Shown here piece by piece: positions 17,390 through 25,477 of a stretch of 36,856 bases of DNA. The notes beneath the pieces were generated by a model. That model had not been told where the DNA came from, did no database searches, and saw nothing but the letters and a program-made list of their open reading frames with translations. This DNA is from Candidatus Omnitrophota bacterium (GTDB taxonomy: Bacteria > Omnitrophota > Omnitrophia > Omnitrophales > Aquincolibacteriaceae), in assembly GCA_903820505.1 (NCBI GenBank), contig CAIJHQ010000035.1, positions 1 through 36,856 on the forward strand, read 5' to 3'. The stretch's first letter is position 1; each line of letters begins with the position of its first letter. Both the position numbers and the translations under genes were made by a program.

Positions 17390-17818
17390 ATGCCCTACGA
17401 GATCATCGAACATACCGCAGACATCGGGTTGAAAGTATGGGGAAAGGACCTGCAGTTCCTTTTCATTGACGCCGCCGAGGGTTTTTTCAACCTTGTGACG
17501 GACCTTGATGCTCTTCGGAGGTCCGACCCTGGGCCCTACCACGAAGTCGAGATGAATTTCCAGGAAGACAATGCGGAAGACCTTTTGATGCATTGGCTCC
17601 AGGAGCTTTTGTTCGCTTTCTCTGTGCGACATTCCGTTCTGGTCGAATACCATTTTGCCACTCTAACGCCCATGATACTGAGACTCAAAGCGCAGGCCAT
17701 ACGGTTCGATCCCTCGCGACATGTTTCGCGTCACGAGATCAAGGCCGTGACCCACCACCGTTTCCATCTGATCAAGATCCGGATCGGATGGGAGGCGGAA
17801 GTGATTTTTGATATCTGA
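17390..17818 (+). CDS. Archease family protein (RtcB activator)
   Basis: A 142-residue archease. In archaea and metazoa archease speeds guanylylation and multiple turnover of the RNA ligase RtcB. MPYEIIEHTADIGLKVWG matches the family N-terminus including the metal-binding Asp of HTADIG, and AVTHHRFHLIK matches the conserved C-terminal motif. ATG 17390 is supported by GGAGG at 17380-17384; the ORF can be extended five codons upstream without support. The next gene is rtcB, which confirms the functional pairing. Confidence 0.93.
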   Translation: MPYEIIEHTADIGLKVWGKDLQFLFIDAAEGFFNLVTDLDALRRSDPGPYHEVEMNFQEDNAEDLLMHWLQELLFAFSVRHSVLVEYHFATLTPMILRLKAQAIRFDPSRHVSRHEIKAVTHHRFHLIKIRIGWEAEVIFDI

Positions 17819-17821
17819 AAA

Positions 17822-17865
17822 CGTACGGAGTAAGGTGCACGGAGTTTTTGCGCCGTACGCCGTAC
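17822..17865. repeat. Short repeat cluster in the archease-rtcB gap
   Basis: CGTACGG (17822-17828) faces its inverted copy CCGTACG (17853-17859), and GCCGTAC is repeated in tandem at 17852-17865. The ~70-nt gap contains no ribosome-binding site close to the rtcB start. The cluster could be a degenerate dispersed repeat or a hairpin between the two reading frames. Confidence 0.5.
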
Positions 17866-17888
17866 AACTCTGAACTACGGCAAAAAAT

Positions 17889-19343
17889 TTGACAGACCCC
17901 GTTCCTTTGGTCAAGATCGACGACGTCCGTTGGGAGATCCCGCTTTCTTACAAAAAGGGAATGCGGGTGCCCGGTCGCGTGTTCTGTGATGAAAAAAATC
18001 TTCCCAAGATCCTGAACGACCATTCTCTGGAACAGGTCGCGAACGTGGCGTTCCTTCCCGGGATCGTGAAATATTCCATGGCCATGCCGGACATCCACTG
18101 GGGATATGGTTTCCCGATCGGCGGGGTGGCGGCCACGGACCCGGATGAAGAAGGAGTGATCTCGCCGGGCGGCGTCGGGTACGATATTAATTGCGGAGTG
18201 CGTCTCTTGAAGACAAACCTTCGCGAAGAAGATGTGCGGCCGCGGCTTCGGGAGCTTGTCGGGAGTTTGTTTTCCGCGGTCCCGTGCGGTGTCGGACAGT
18301 CCGGAGAGGTCCGGTTGAACCGCAAAGAGATGCGGCAGATGCTCCGAGAAGGAAGTGCCTGGGCGGTGCATCACGGGTACGGGATCGCCGCGGACCTGGA
18401 ATGCACTGAGGCGCAAGGCTGTCTTGACGGAGCGGACCCCGAAGCGGTCTCGGAACGCGCGTACGAACGCGGGGCCGACCAGCTCGGCACTCTGGGGTCC
18501 GGCAATCATTTTCTGGAAGTACAGGCGGTCGACCAGATCTTCGATCCGGAACTGGCGGAAAAGTTCGGGCTGGAGACGGGACAAGTGACGGTCATGATCC
18601 ATTCCGGATCGCGCGGCTTCGGGTACCAGGTTTGTGAGGATTCGCTGGAGGCGGCGCGGCGCGCCCTGGGTAAGTATCATATTTCCGTGCCGGACATCCA
18701 GTTGTCCTGCGCGCCCGTCCATTCCCCGGAAGGAAAACAATATTTAGCGGCCATGCGCTGCGCGGCGAATTTCGCTTGGGCCAACCGCCAGTGCCTGATG
18801 GCGCTCGCCCGGAAAGTGTTCGAGCATTTCTTCCATCGGAGCGCGAAAGACCTCGGTATGGACCTCTTGTACGACGTCGCGCACAACATCGCCAAATTCG
18901 AGCGGCACGAGGTCAACGGAAAACAAAAAATGCTTTGCGTCCACCGCAAGGGGGCCACGCGGGCGTTCGCTCCTGGCGATCCCGAATTACCGGCCTGTTA
19001 TGAGGACACGGGACAGCCGGTCATCATTCCCGGCGATATGGGAAGGCATTCGTATCTTTTAACCGGGACCGCTCGCGCCGCCGAGGAGACTTTCAGTTCC
19101 TGTTGCCACGGCGCGGGCCGGGCGATGTCGCGGACCGCGGCGCTCAAAGCCGCGCGGGGCCACTCGATCCGCAAGGAGCTGGAGGACCGCGGGATCATTG
19201 TCATGGCCCGCAGTGAAAAGGGGATCGCCGAGGAGCAGTCCGCCGCTTACAAAGATATCCATGAGGTCGTCGAAGTGGTCGTCCGGGCCGGCCTTGCGCG
19301 TAAAGTCGCCCGTATGCGCCCGCTCGGTGTCATCAAAGGGTGA
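17889..19343 (+). CDS. rtcB: RtcB family 3'-phosphate/5'-OH RNA ligase
   Basis: A 484-residue GTP-dependent RNA ligase that joins 2',3'-cyclic phosphate or 3'-phosphate ends to 5'-OH ends, used in tRNA splicing or RNA repair. Its length is that of archaeal-type RtcB. Metal ligands lie in DINCGVRL, GSGNHFLEV and IHSGSRGFG. The guanylylated histidine is His407 in CCHGAGRAMSR. The start is TTG at 17889, which keeps the conserved N-terminal VKIDDVRWEIP region; no Shine-Dalgarno sequence precedes it. With the archease gene just upstream it forms a two-gene RNA-ligation module. Confidence 0.96.
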   Translation: MTDPVPLVKIDDVRWEIPLSYKKGMRVPGRVFCDEKNLPKILNDHSLEQVANVAFLPGIVKYSMAMPDIHWGYGFPIGGVAATDPDEEGVISPGGVGYDINCGVRLLKTNLREEDVRPRLRELVGSLFSAVPCGVGQSGEVRLNRKEMRQMLREGSAWAVHHGYGIAADLECTEAQGCLDGADPEAVSERAYERGADQLGTLGSGNHFLEVQAVDQIFDPELAEKFGLETGQVTVMIHSGSRGFGYQVCEDSLEAARRALGKYHISVPDIQLSCAPVHSPEGKQYLAAMRCAANFAWANRQCLMALARKVFEHFFHRSAKDLGMDLLYDVAHNIAKFERHEVNGKQKMLCVHRKGATRAFAPGDPELPACYEDTGQPVIIPGDMGRHSYLLTGTARAAEETFSSCCHGAGRAMSRTAALKAARGHSIRKELEDRGIIVMARSEKGIAEEQSAAYKDIHEVVEVVVRAGLARKVARMRPLGVIKG

Positions 19344-19371
19344 TACTTTTCGCTCCGGCCGTGCGCCTGTA

Positions 19372-19400
19372 TGGACAAATCCCGCCGACTCAGTTATGAT
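19372..19400 (+). promoter_or_regulatory. Promoter of the ahb-like/thiC/ispG/mqnE operon
   Basis: TGGACA (19372-19377) and TATGAT (19395-19400) are separated by 17 nt, each one mismatch from the sigma70 consensus. Initiation would fall near 19407, giving a ~46-nt leader. That leader contains GGAGG at 19430-19434, which is about 18 nt from the first ATG and so oddly far away. Confidence 0.7.
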
Positions 19401-19452
19401 GCTTTCAAGCACACGATCACCAGCCTTCCGGAGGTCCTGTAAAGTAGCTTCT

Positions 19453-20490
19453 ATGGACGAAAAAGACCGTCTTCTTTGGACTTATCTTCAAAACGGCATC
19501 CCCCTGGTCCGGAATCCTTTTGACCAACTGGCCGCGAAAACGGGGTTAGACGTCGCCGAGGTCTTTGTGAGGATCCAGCATCTGAAAAGGGAGGGGGTGC
19601 TGACCGAGATCACGCCGGTTTGGGACCCGCGGAAGTTCCATTATCAGAGCGCCTGGGTCGCGATGCGGTTCGATACGCCGGACCTGATCTCGAAGACCGG
19701 AAGTTTCACGGACCATCCGGGGGTGAGTTACGCGTGCGAGCGCGGCGACGCGTTCAATTTGTGGTTCTTCATCGCGGTTCCGGTGGAGCACGACCTGGAG
19801 TTGCATGTCCGGTGTCTGGAAAGGATGTCGGGTGCGGAACAGACTTTGTTCCTTTCTCTCCGTACGCTTTATAAAGGGACCGACCTGCTGAACGTTTTGG
19901 ACGGCCGGACATTCCTCCCGACGGGCGAGCGTTTTGACGCGTGGAAAGAAGGGCGCGATCCGGGATTGACGCCCGAAGAGATCGAAATAATCCGCGGCTC
20001 GGAACATTTTCCGCTGACGGACGAACCCTACAAAAAACTTGCGGGGGAGCTCGGGCTTACCGAAGACCGGGTCATGGAACGGATGAAGTCGCTCGTCCAA
20101 AGAGGATGTCTCCGGCGCATCGGGAGCGTGCCGGCGTCCGTAGAAACCGGAACGAAAACAATAGTGGTATGGCAAATTCCGGAAGAAAAGGCGGAACGCA
20201 TCGGGAGCGCGGTCGCGAGATTTAATGAGGTGCTTTACGCCGATCAACGGACGGCCTATGAGGCATTTCCTTATTCGTTTTATACGGTCCTCCGGCCCGG
20301 TAACGGGGAAGAACTCGGGGAGACGCTCCGGCGCATCGGGAAACGTATCGGAGAATGGCCGCGGAAGCCGCTGGTGACGCTCCGGGAATTCAAGAAAAGT
20401 CCGCCACGATATTATTCTAAAGAGTTGGAGGCGTGGTGGAAACAACATCACGCAGCCGTGGAAACGGCTTTTGACCACCACGGAACATAA
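19453..20490 (+). CDS. Fused AhbA/AhbB (NirD/NirL)-like siroheme decarboxylase, AsnC/Lrp fold
   Basis: A 345-residue protein made of two similar halves, each an AsnC-type winged helix plus an RAM-like domain. Half 1 (residues ~1-160) has [20 protein letters not shown] and [15 protein letters not shown]; half 2 (residues ~175-330) has [19 protein letters not shown] and an [13 protein letters not shown] stretch. This layout matches siroheme decarboxylase subunits AhbA and AhbB, or the fused NirDL protein of heme d1 synthesis, which convert siroheme to 12,18-didecarboxysiroheme. No other ahb or nir gene is in the window, so a transcriptional-regulator role cannot be excluded. It starts the operon with thiC, ispG and mqnE. 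Confidence 0.72.
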   Translation: MDEKDRLLWTYLQNGIPLVRNPFDQLAAKTGLDVAEVFVRIQHLKREGVLTEITPVWDPRKFHYQSAWVAMRFDTPDLISKTGSFTDHPGVSYACERGDAFNLWFFIAVPVEHDLELHVRCLERMSGAEQTLFLSLRTLYKGTDLLNVLDGRTFLPTGERFDAWKEGRDPGLTPEEIEIIRGSEHFPLTDEPYKKLAGELGLTEDRVMERMKSLVQRGCLRRIGSVPASVETGTKTIVVWQIPEEKAERIGSAVARFNEVLYADQRTAYEAFPYSFYTVLRPGNGEELGETLRRIGKRIGEWPRKPLVTLREFKKSPPRYYSKELEAWWKQHHAAVETAFDHHGT

Positions 20491-20500
20491 AGGGAAGATC

Positions 20501-21862
20501 ATGGGTTTTCGGGACGCATGGACCGGGGAACGCGAAAAAGACACGAACCGTTCGCAGATGCACTATGCCCGCCTTGGGATCGTGACGGGGGAGATGCGGT
20601 ATGTGGCCGAGGACGAGAAACTGAAGCCCGAATTTGTCCGGGACGAAGTGGCCGCCGGGCGGATGGTGATCCCCGCGAACGCGAACCACCGGGACCTCCG
20701 GCCGATAGGCATCGGGATCAATGCCCGCTGCAAGATCAACGCGAACCTCGGAAATTCCCCTCTCGGTTCCGATATCGGGCAGGAACTGGAGAAGGTCCGG
20801 CTCGCGGTGAAGTTCGGCGCCGACACGGTGATGGACCTTTCGACGGGCAGCGAACTGGAGGCAACGCGCGAAGCGATCATCCGCGCGAGTTCCGTGCCGG
20901 TGGGGACGGTCCCGATCTATGAGGCTCTGGAGCGGGTGGGCGGAAAACCGGAAGCTTTGACGGCGGAGATCCTTTTCGGGGTGATCGAGCACCAGGCCCG
21001 GCAGGGCGTGGATTTTATGACGCTCCACGCGGGCGTGCTTCTGGAACATCTGCCTCTTATCACGGGTCGTACGACCGGCGTGGTCAGCCGCGGCGGCGCG
21101 ATCCTTGCCCGGTGGTGCCGGGAGCACCAACAACAGAATTTCCTTTATACGCAATTCGACCGGGTGCTTGAGATCTGCAAAAAATATGACGTGACGATCA
21201 GCCTGGGGGACGGGATGCGGCCGGGCTGTCTTGCGGACGCGAGCGACGCGGCGCAGTTCGCGGAACTCGACGCGCTGGGGAAATTGACCCTGCGGGCCTG
21301 GGAACAGGATGTGCAGGTGATGGTGGAAGGTCCGGGGCATGTGCCTATGGACCAGATCCCCATGAATATCGAACGGCAGATCAAAGTGTGCCACGGCGCG
21401 CCTTTTTACGTGCTCGGGCCGCTTGTGACGGACATCGCGCCGGGTTACGACCACATCACTTCCGCCATCGGCGCCGCGATCGCGGCCCGGTGCGGCGCGG
21501 CCATGTTGTGTTACGTGACGCCGTGCGAGCATTTGCGGCTTCCGACGCTTGAAGACGTGAAGCAGGGCGTGATCGCCTACAAGATCGCGGCCCACGCGGC
21601 GGATGTCGCGCGTCACCGGCCGGGCGCGCGGGACCGGGACGACGCTCTTTCCAGGGCGCGCTTCGCATTCGACTGGGAACAGCAATTCGCCCTGTCGCTC
21701 GATCCGGAGAACGCCAAGAAAATGCATGACGAGGCCCTGCCGGACGATGCGGCGCGCCGCGGGCAGTTCTGCTCGATGTGCGGCGAGGGGTTTTGCGCCA
21801 TGAACCTGTCGCAGTGCCTGACGAATGCCGGGAAAAAAGACCCGGCGCTGAAGAAAAAATAA
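20501..21862 (+). CDS. thiC: Phosphomethylpyrimidine synthase ThiC (radical SAM)
   Basis: A 453-residue enzyme that rearranges 5-aminoimidazole ribotide to the HMP-phosphate pyrimidine of thiamine. It is the short form without the extra N-terminal domain of E. coli ThiC. Signatures include [50 protein letters not shown] and [12 protein letters not shown]. The C-terminal cluster motif is CSMCGEGFC (Cys424, 427, 432), whereas most ThiC proteins read CSMCGPKFC. The anaerobic 5-hydroxybenzimidazole synthases (BzaF and relatives) are ThiC paralogues, so this alternative should be kept in mind. No TPP riboswitch is visible in front of the gene or its operon. Confidence 0.9.
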   Translation: MGFRDAWTGEREKDTNRSQMHYARLGIVTGEMRYVAEDEKLKPEFVRDEVAAGRMVIPANANHRDLRPIGIGINARCKINANLGNSPLGSDIGQELEKVRLAVKFGADTVMDLSTGSELEATREAIIRASSVPVGTVPIYEALERVGGKPEALTAEILFGVIEHQARQGVDFMTLHAGVLLEHLPLITGRTTGVVSRGGAILARWCREHQQQNFLYTQFDRVLEICKKYDVTISLGDGMRPGCLADASDAAQFAELDALGKLTLRAWEQDVQVMVEGPGHVPMDQIPMNIERQIKVCHGAPFYVLGPLVTDIAPGYDHITSAIGAAIAARCGAAMLCYVTPCEHLRLPTLEDVKQGVIAYKIAAHAADVARHRPGARDRDDALSRARFAFDWEQQFALSLDPENAKKMHDEALPDDAARRGQFCSMCGEGFCAMNLSQCLTNAGKKDPALKKK

Positions 21863-21864
21863 AA

Positions 21865-22971
21865 ATGGAAAAAAAAGTCCTTTTCCCTCGTAAAAAAACG
21901 CGAGCCGTGAAAGTCGGGGACCTCGTTCTCGGCGGCGGCCAGCCCATCCGCATCCAGTCCATGACGAAAGTTCCGACCCGGAACGTGGCGGCGACGATCC
22001 GCCAGATTAAACGTCTTACGGAGGCCGGCTGCGAGATCGCGCGCGTGGCGTGTCCCACCGAGGCGGACGTGAAGGCGCTTGGTAAGATCAAATCCAAGAT
22101 CGCGATCCCGCTCGTGGCGGACATCCATTTTAATTACCGGTTCGCGCTGATGGCGATCGACGAAGGGGTGGACAAATTGCGGTTGAATCCCGGGAACATC
22201 GGGGGCGAAGAACATGTGGCCGCGGTGGTGGAAAAAGCCAAACGGCACCATATCCCGATCCGGATCGGTGTTAACGCAGGTTCTTTGGAAAAAGACCTTT
22301 TGGCAAAATTCGGGCGGACGGCAGAAGCCCTGGTCGCGAGCGCAAGCCGGCATGTCGCCATCCTCGAGAAACTGGATTTCCGCGATATCGTCATTTCGCT
22401 CAAAGCGACGGACGTGCCGGCCATGATCCAGGCCTACCGGCTGGCCAGCGGACAGTTCGATTATCCGCTCCATCTTGGTGTGACGGAGGCCGGGACGCTG
22501 GTCCGCGGCAGTGTTTATAACGCCATCGGGATCGGGACGCTCTTGCAGGAAGGGATCGGCGACACGATCCGTGTGTCGCTTACGGCGGATCCCGTTGAAG
22601 AAGTGAAGACCGCGAAAATGATCCTCGAGGCGCTGGGTCTCCGGTCCGGCGTGCGCGTGATCTCCTGCCCGACCTGCGGCCGCGCGGAAGTTGACGCCGC
22701 GAAACTCGCGCAGGAAGTTGAGGCGCGCGCGATGAAACTGGAAGGGCCGCTGACGATCGCCGTCATGGGATGCGTGGTCAACGGGCCTGGGGAGGCGCAG
22801 GGCTCGGACTTTGCCATCACGGGCGGCAAGAAAAAAGGGATCCTCTACGTGAACGGCAAGCAGGAACGCGTGGTCGATGAAGAAAAACTTGTCGACGAAC
22901 TCTTCCGCGAGATCCGGAAGCGCAAGCCCTCCCATTACCGCTGTCTTTCCGCCGGGGAGAGGAAACGTTGA
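21865..22971 (+). CDS. ispG: 4-hydroxy-3-methylbut-2-en-1-yl diphosphate synthase
   Basis: A 368-residue [4Fe-4S] enzyme of the MEP isoprenoid pathway that converts MEcPP to HMBPP. Family features are IRIQSMTKVPT, VADIHFNYRFAL, LRLNPGNIG and the cluster cysteines in ISCPTCGRAEVD and GCVVNGPGEA. The ATG at 21865 lies 2 nt after the thiC stop; the longer frame from 21778 is thiC in another frame. The product feeds the prenyl chains of menaquinone and undecaprenyl phosphate, which fits its placement next to mqnE. The end overlaps mqnE by TTGA. Confidence 0.96.
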   Translation: MEKKVLFPRKKTRAVKVGDLVLGGGQPIRIQSMTKVPTRNVAATIRQIKRLTEAGCEIARVACPTEADVKALGKIKSKIAIPLVADIHFNYRFALMAIDEGVDKLRLNPGNIGGEEHVAAVVEKAKRHHIPIRIGVNAGSLEKDLLAKFGRTAEALVASASRHVAILEKLDFRDIVISLKATDVPAMIQAYRLASGQFDYPLHLGVTEAGTLVRGSVYNAIGIGTLLQEGIGDTIRVSLTADPVEEVKTAKMILEALGLRSGVRVISCPTCGRAEVDAAKLAQEVEARAMKLEGPLTIAVMGCVVNGPGEAQGSDFAITGGKKKGILYVNGKQERVVDEEKLVDELFREIRKRKPSHYRCLSAGERKR

Positions 22972-24095
22972 CGGGGGAATCGAAGGCCTTCATGGACCGG
23001 ATGCCCCAAGCCTTCCAGAATATCCGCCGGAAGATTCTGTCGAGCGAACGCCTTACCTTTGAAGACGGTATCGAACTTTTCCGCAGCACGGATATTCTCT
23101 CGATCGGAGCGCTGGCGCAGCAGGCGCGTGAGAGTATGCACGGCCGCCGCGTTTTCTATGCTTCCAACCTTCATCTGAATTACACTAATATTTGCACGAC
23201 CCGCTGCGAGTTCTGCGCTTTTTCCCGCGATGCCGGCGCTCCGGACGCGTACGCGCTGGCGCTCGAGGAGATCGAATCCCGGGTCCGTGAGGCCGTAGAG
23301 CAGCACGGGATCAATGAGGTCCATATCGTCGGAGGTCACAATCCGGCGCTCGGGCTCGACTATTATGTCGCGATGATCGAAAGGATCCGCCGCGTCGGTC
23401 CGTCGCTTTTCATCAAAGCGTTCAGCGCGACGGAGATCGAAGACCTGGCCCGGAGGTCGGGTCTGACGGTGACGGCCGTCCTGGAAACGCTCAAACGCGC
23501 GGGATTGGACGGCCTGCCGGGCGGGGGAGCCGAGATCTTTGACCCGCCGATGCGGCAAAAAATATGCCCCGAAAAAATATCCGGGGAGACCTGGCTGGAG
23601 GTCCACCGGACGGCGCACCGGCTCGGCCTGAAGAGCAACGCCACCATGCTTTACGGCCACGGGGAAACCGATGAGGCGCGCGTCGCGCATTTGTTGAAAT
23701 TAAGAGAACTTCAGGACGAAACCCGGGGATTTTCCGCGTTCGTGCCGCTCGCCTGCATCGGGAGTCAGGCTTTCCTTTCTTCAAAATCGTTAAAATCAGG
23801 GGCGGATCTTTTTACATCGGGCTATCTCGACCTGAAAATACTTTCCATTTCGCGGCTCCTTTTGGATAATATCCCTCATATCAAGATCCATTGGATCGCG
23901 ACGGGGCTGAAGTTCGCGCAGGCTGCGTTGTCCTTCGGCGCGGATGATCTCGGGGGGACGAATCTCGGCGAAAATGTGATGCGCGCGGCCGGCAGCCGGT
24001 CTCCGAGGGATTTAAGTTCCGAAGACTTGGTCCGATGCATCAGGAGTGCGGGGTTCGAGCCCTGTTTTGTGGACAGTTCTTATCAAATGAGTTGA
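22968..24095 (+). CDS. mqnE: Aminodeoxyfutalosine synthase MqnE (radical SAM)
   Basis: A 375-residue radical SAM enzyme of the futalosine pathway of menaquinone synthesis. It adds the adenosyl radical to 3-(1-carboxyvinyl)oxybenzoate to form aminodeoxyfutalosine. The cluster motif is CTTRCEFC (Cys76, 80, 83). The stretches VHIVGGHNP, LDGLPGGGAEIFD, RQKICPEKIS and HRLGLKSNATMLYGH are characteristic of MqnE rather than MqnC. The TTG at 22968 overlaps the ispG stop and has GGAGAGG about 7 nt upstream; ATG at 22992 lacks a ribosome-binding site. It implies menaquinone as the electron acceptor of the complex I encoded nearby. Confidence 0.92.
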   Translation: MTGESKAFMDRMPQAFQNIRRKILSSERLTFEDGIELFRSTDILSIGALAQQARESMHGRRVFYASNLHLNYTNICTTRCEFCAFSRDAGAPDAYALALEEIESRVREAVEQHGINEVHIVGGHNPALGLDYYVAMIERIRRVGPSLFIKAFSATEIEDLARRSGLTVTAVLETLKRAGLDGLPGGGAEIFDPPMRQKICPEKISGETWLEVHRTAHRLGLKSNATMLYGHGETDEARVAHLLKLRELQDETRGFSAFVPLACIGSQAFLSSKSLKSGADLFTSGYLDLKILSISRLLLDNIPHIKIHWIATGLKFAQAALSFGADDLGGTNLGENVMRAAGSRSPRDLSSEDLVRCIRSAGFEPCFVDSSYQMS

Positions 24096-24125
24096 GCGGG
24101 ATCCTGCGGAAAGGAAATTGTTTTT

Positions 24126-24602
24126 ATGTCCGAGAAAGTCATTCTGACGAAGGCCGGTTACGAAAAATTGCTGCACGAACTCGAATTCATGAAAACCAAA
24201 AAGCGCAGGGAAGTGGCGGACCAGCTTGAAAGGGCCCGTGCTCATGGTGACCTCAGCGAGAATTCCGAGTATGAAACAGCCAAGGAGACCAAACACCAGC
24301 TGGAGATCCGGATCGCCACGCTCGAGCACCGGCTCGGTAACGCCAAGATCCTGGATAAAAGCGAGATCGCGCAGGACAAAGTGTATCTGGGCGCCTCGCT
24401 CACGGTGCAGAATCTTGATACCAAAGACGTCCTTCAATATACGCTCGTGACCCAGGACGAGGCGAATTTCGACGAGGGGAAGATCTCGATCACCTCGCCC
24501 ATCGGGAAAGGGCTATTGGGAAAAGTGTTGAACGAAGAAGCCGTCATCCAAGTTCCGGCGGGGAAGATCAAACTTAAAATCACGGAGATCCGTTATGAAT
24601 AA
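24126..24602 (+). CDS. greA: Transcription elongation factor GreA
   Basis: A 158-residue Gre factor that rescues backtracked RNA polymerase by stimulating transcript cleavage. The N-terminal coiled coil carries the acidic tip motif GDLSENSEYE, and the C-terminal FKBP-like domain ends in SPIGKGLLGK and VPAGKIKLKITEI. AAAGGA lies upstream of the ATG. It overlaps the next gene by 8 nt. Confidence 0.96.
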   Translation: MSEKVILTKAGYEKLLHELEFMKTKKRREVADQLERARAHGDLSENSEYETAKETKHQLEIRIATLEHRLGNAKILDKSEIAQDKVYLGASLTVQNLDTKDVLQYTLVTQDEANFDEGKISITSPIGKGLLGKVLNEEAVIQVPAGKIKLKITEIRYE

Positions 24603-25410
24603 CCTCATTTCGTTCTGGCTCGCGCCCGTCACCGCGCTCTTTCACCCACGCGTTTACCGTGATGCCGCCAAAAGTTCCGGCGGCCGCGGAGTATTGTATG
24701 CCCTTTATCTGTCGCTGATCGCCGTCGTGCTGGTCATGATCCTGCTGGCCGCGAGGGTAGCGCCCGTGACGGACGATCTTGCCGGCTGGCTTCAGAAGAA
24801 CATGCCGGTCGTGATCTGGACGCCCCAGGGGATCGTTCTGGAGAACGGTCAGACGGCCGTGACGCTAAGGCATCCCCAATATGGTCCGATCGCCAAACTG
24901 GACCTGACCAAAAAAGTGGTCACCGAAGCGGATTTTGGCGACGGATTTCTTTTCGTGACCGCGACCCGCGTTTACATCAAGCGGGGCCCCGGGCAGATCG
25001 AAGACCGCGACATTACCCAGGCGGGGATGCAGACGGGGCAGCGGTTGCCGCCGAGGATCCGGATCACCGGCGATATCACGGGGCAACTCTATAAGAACAT
25101 CAAGCACACCCTTGGCGTGGTCATCCCGCTCATCCTTTTCTTTATTATTTTCCTCTCGATCCTTCTGGCGAACGTCTTTTACTCGCTCGTGGGGCTTTTG
25201 CTTAACCTGGGACGGAAACAAAAGCTCGGCTACGGGGCCGTTTTCACGCTGACCTGTTTCGCCACGACCGTGTCGTTCACGCTTTCATGGCTCCGGTTCG
25301 TTCTGCCGGTCGCGCCCGCGTCTTGGCCGGTCGTCGTGAACATCCTGATCAGCCTGGCCTATATCGTTTTTGCGTTCAAACTGACGGACCGCGAAGCGGA
25401 AGCCAAATAA
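24595..25410 (+). CDS. DUF1189-like membrane protein
   Basis: A 271-residue membrane protein with one N-terminal helix (residues ~35-55), a ~120-residue extracytoplasmic domain (including a WTPQGIVLENGQ segment) and three or four C-terminal helices (residues ~172-265). An N-terminal SFWLAPVTALFHPRVYRDAAK motif and this layout resemble the DUF1189 family. No catalytic residues are recognised and the function is unknown. It is translationally coupled to greA by the 8-nt overlap. Confidence 0.75.
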   Translation: MNNLISFWLAPVTALFHPRVYRDAAKSSGGRGVLYALYLSLIAVVLVMILLAARVAPVTDDLAGWLQKNMPVVIWTPQGIVLENGQTAVTLRHPQYGPIAKLDLTKKVVTEADFGDGFLFVTATRVYIKRGPGQIEDRDITQAGMQTGQRLPPRIRITGDITGQLYKNIKHTLGVVIPLILFFIIFLSILLANVFYSLVGLLLNLGRKQKLGYGAVFTLTCFATTVSFTLSWLRFVLPVAPASWPVVVNILISLAYIVFAFKLTDREAEAK

Positions 25411-25477
25411 GAAGGGTAAGAGAAAAGCCGCGTTTTTTGTCCGTCATCCCGGCTTATTTTCCCCACAAAGGGTCCTT

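Noticed and set aside
19401-19452. TPP riboswitch upstream of the thiC operon
   Set aside because: The leader is only about 46 nt and has none of the conserved TPP-riboswitch blocks.
20417-22935. Long minus-strand open frames (436 and 440 residues)
   Set aside because: They are antisense to thiC and ispG, whose family motifs are complete; the minus-strand translations show His/Arg-rich shadow composition only.
24035-24060. tRNA T-arm-like GGTTCGAGCCC
   Set aside because: It lies inside the mqnE reading frame and has no acceptor, D or anticodon arms around it.
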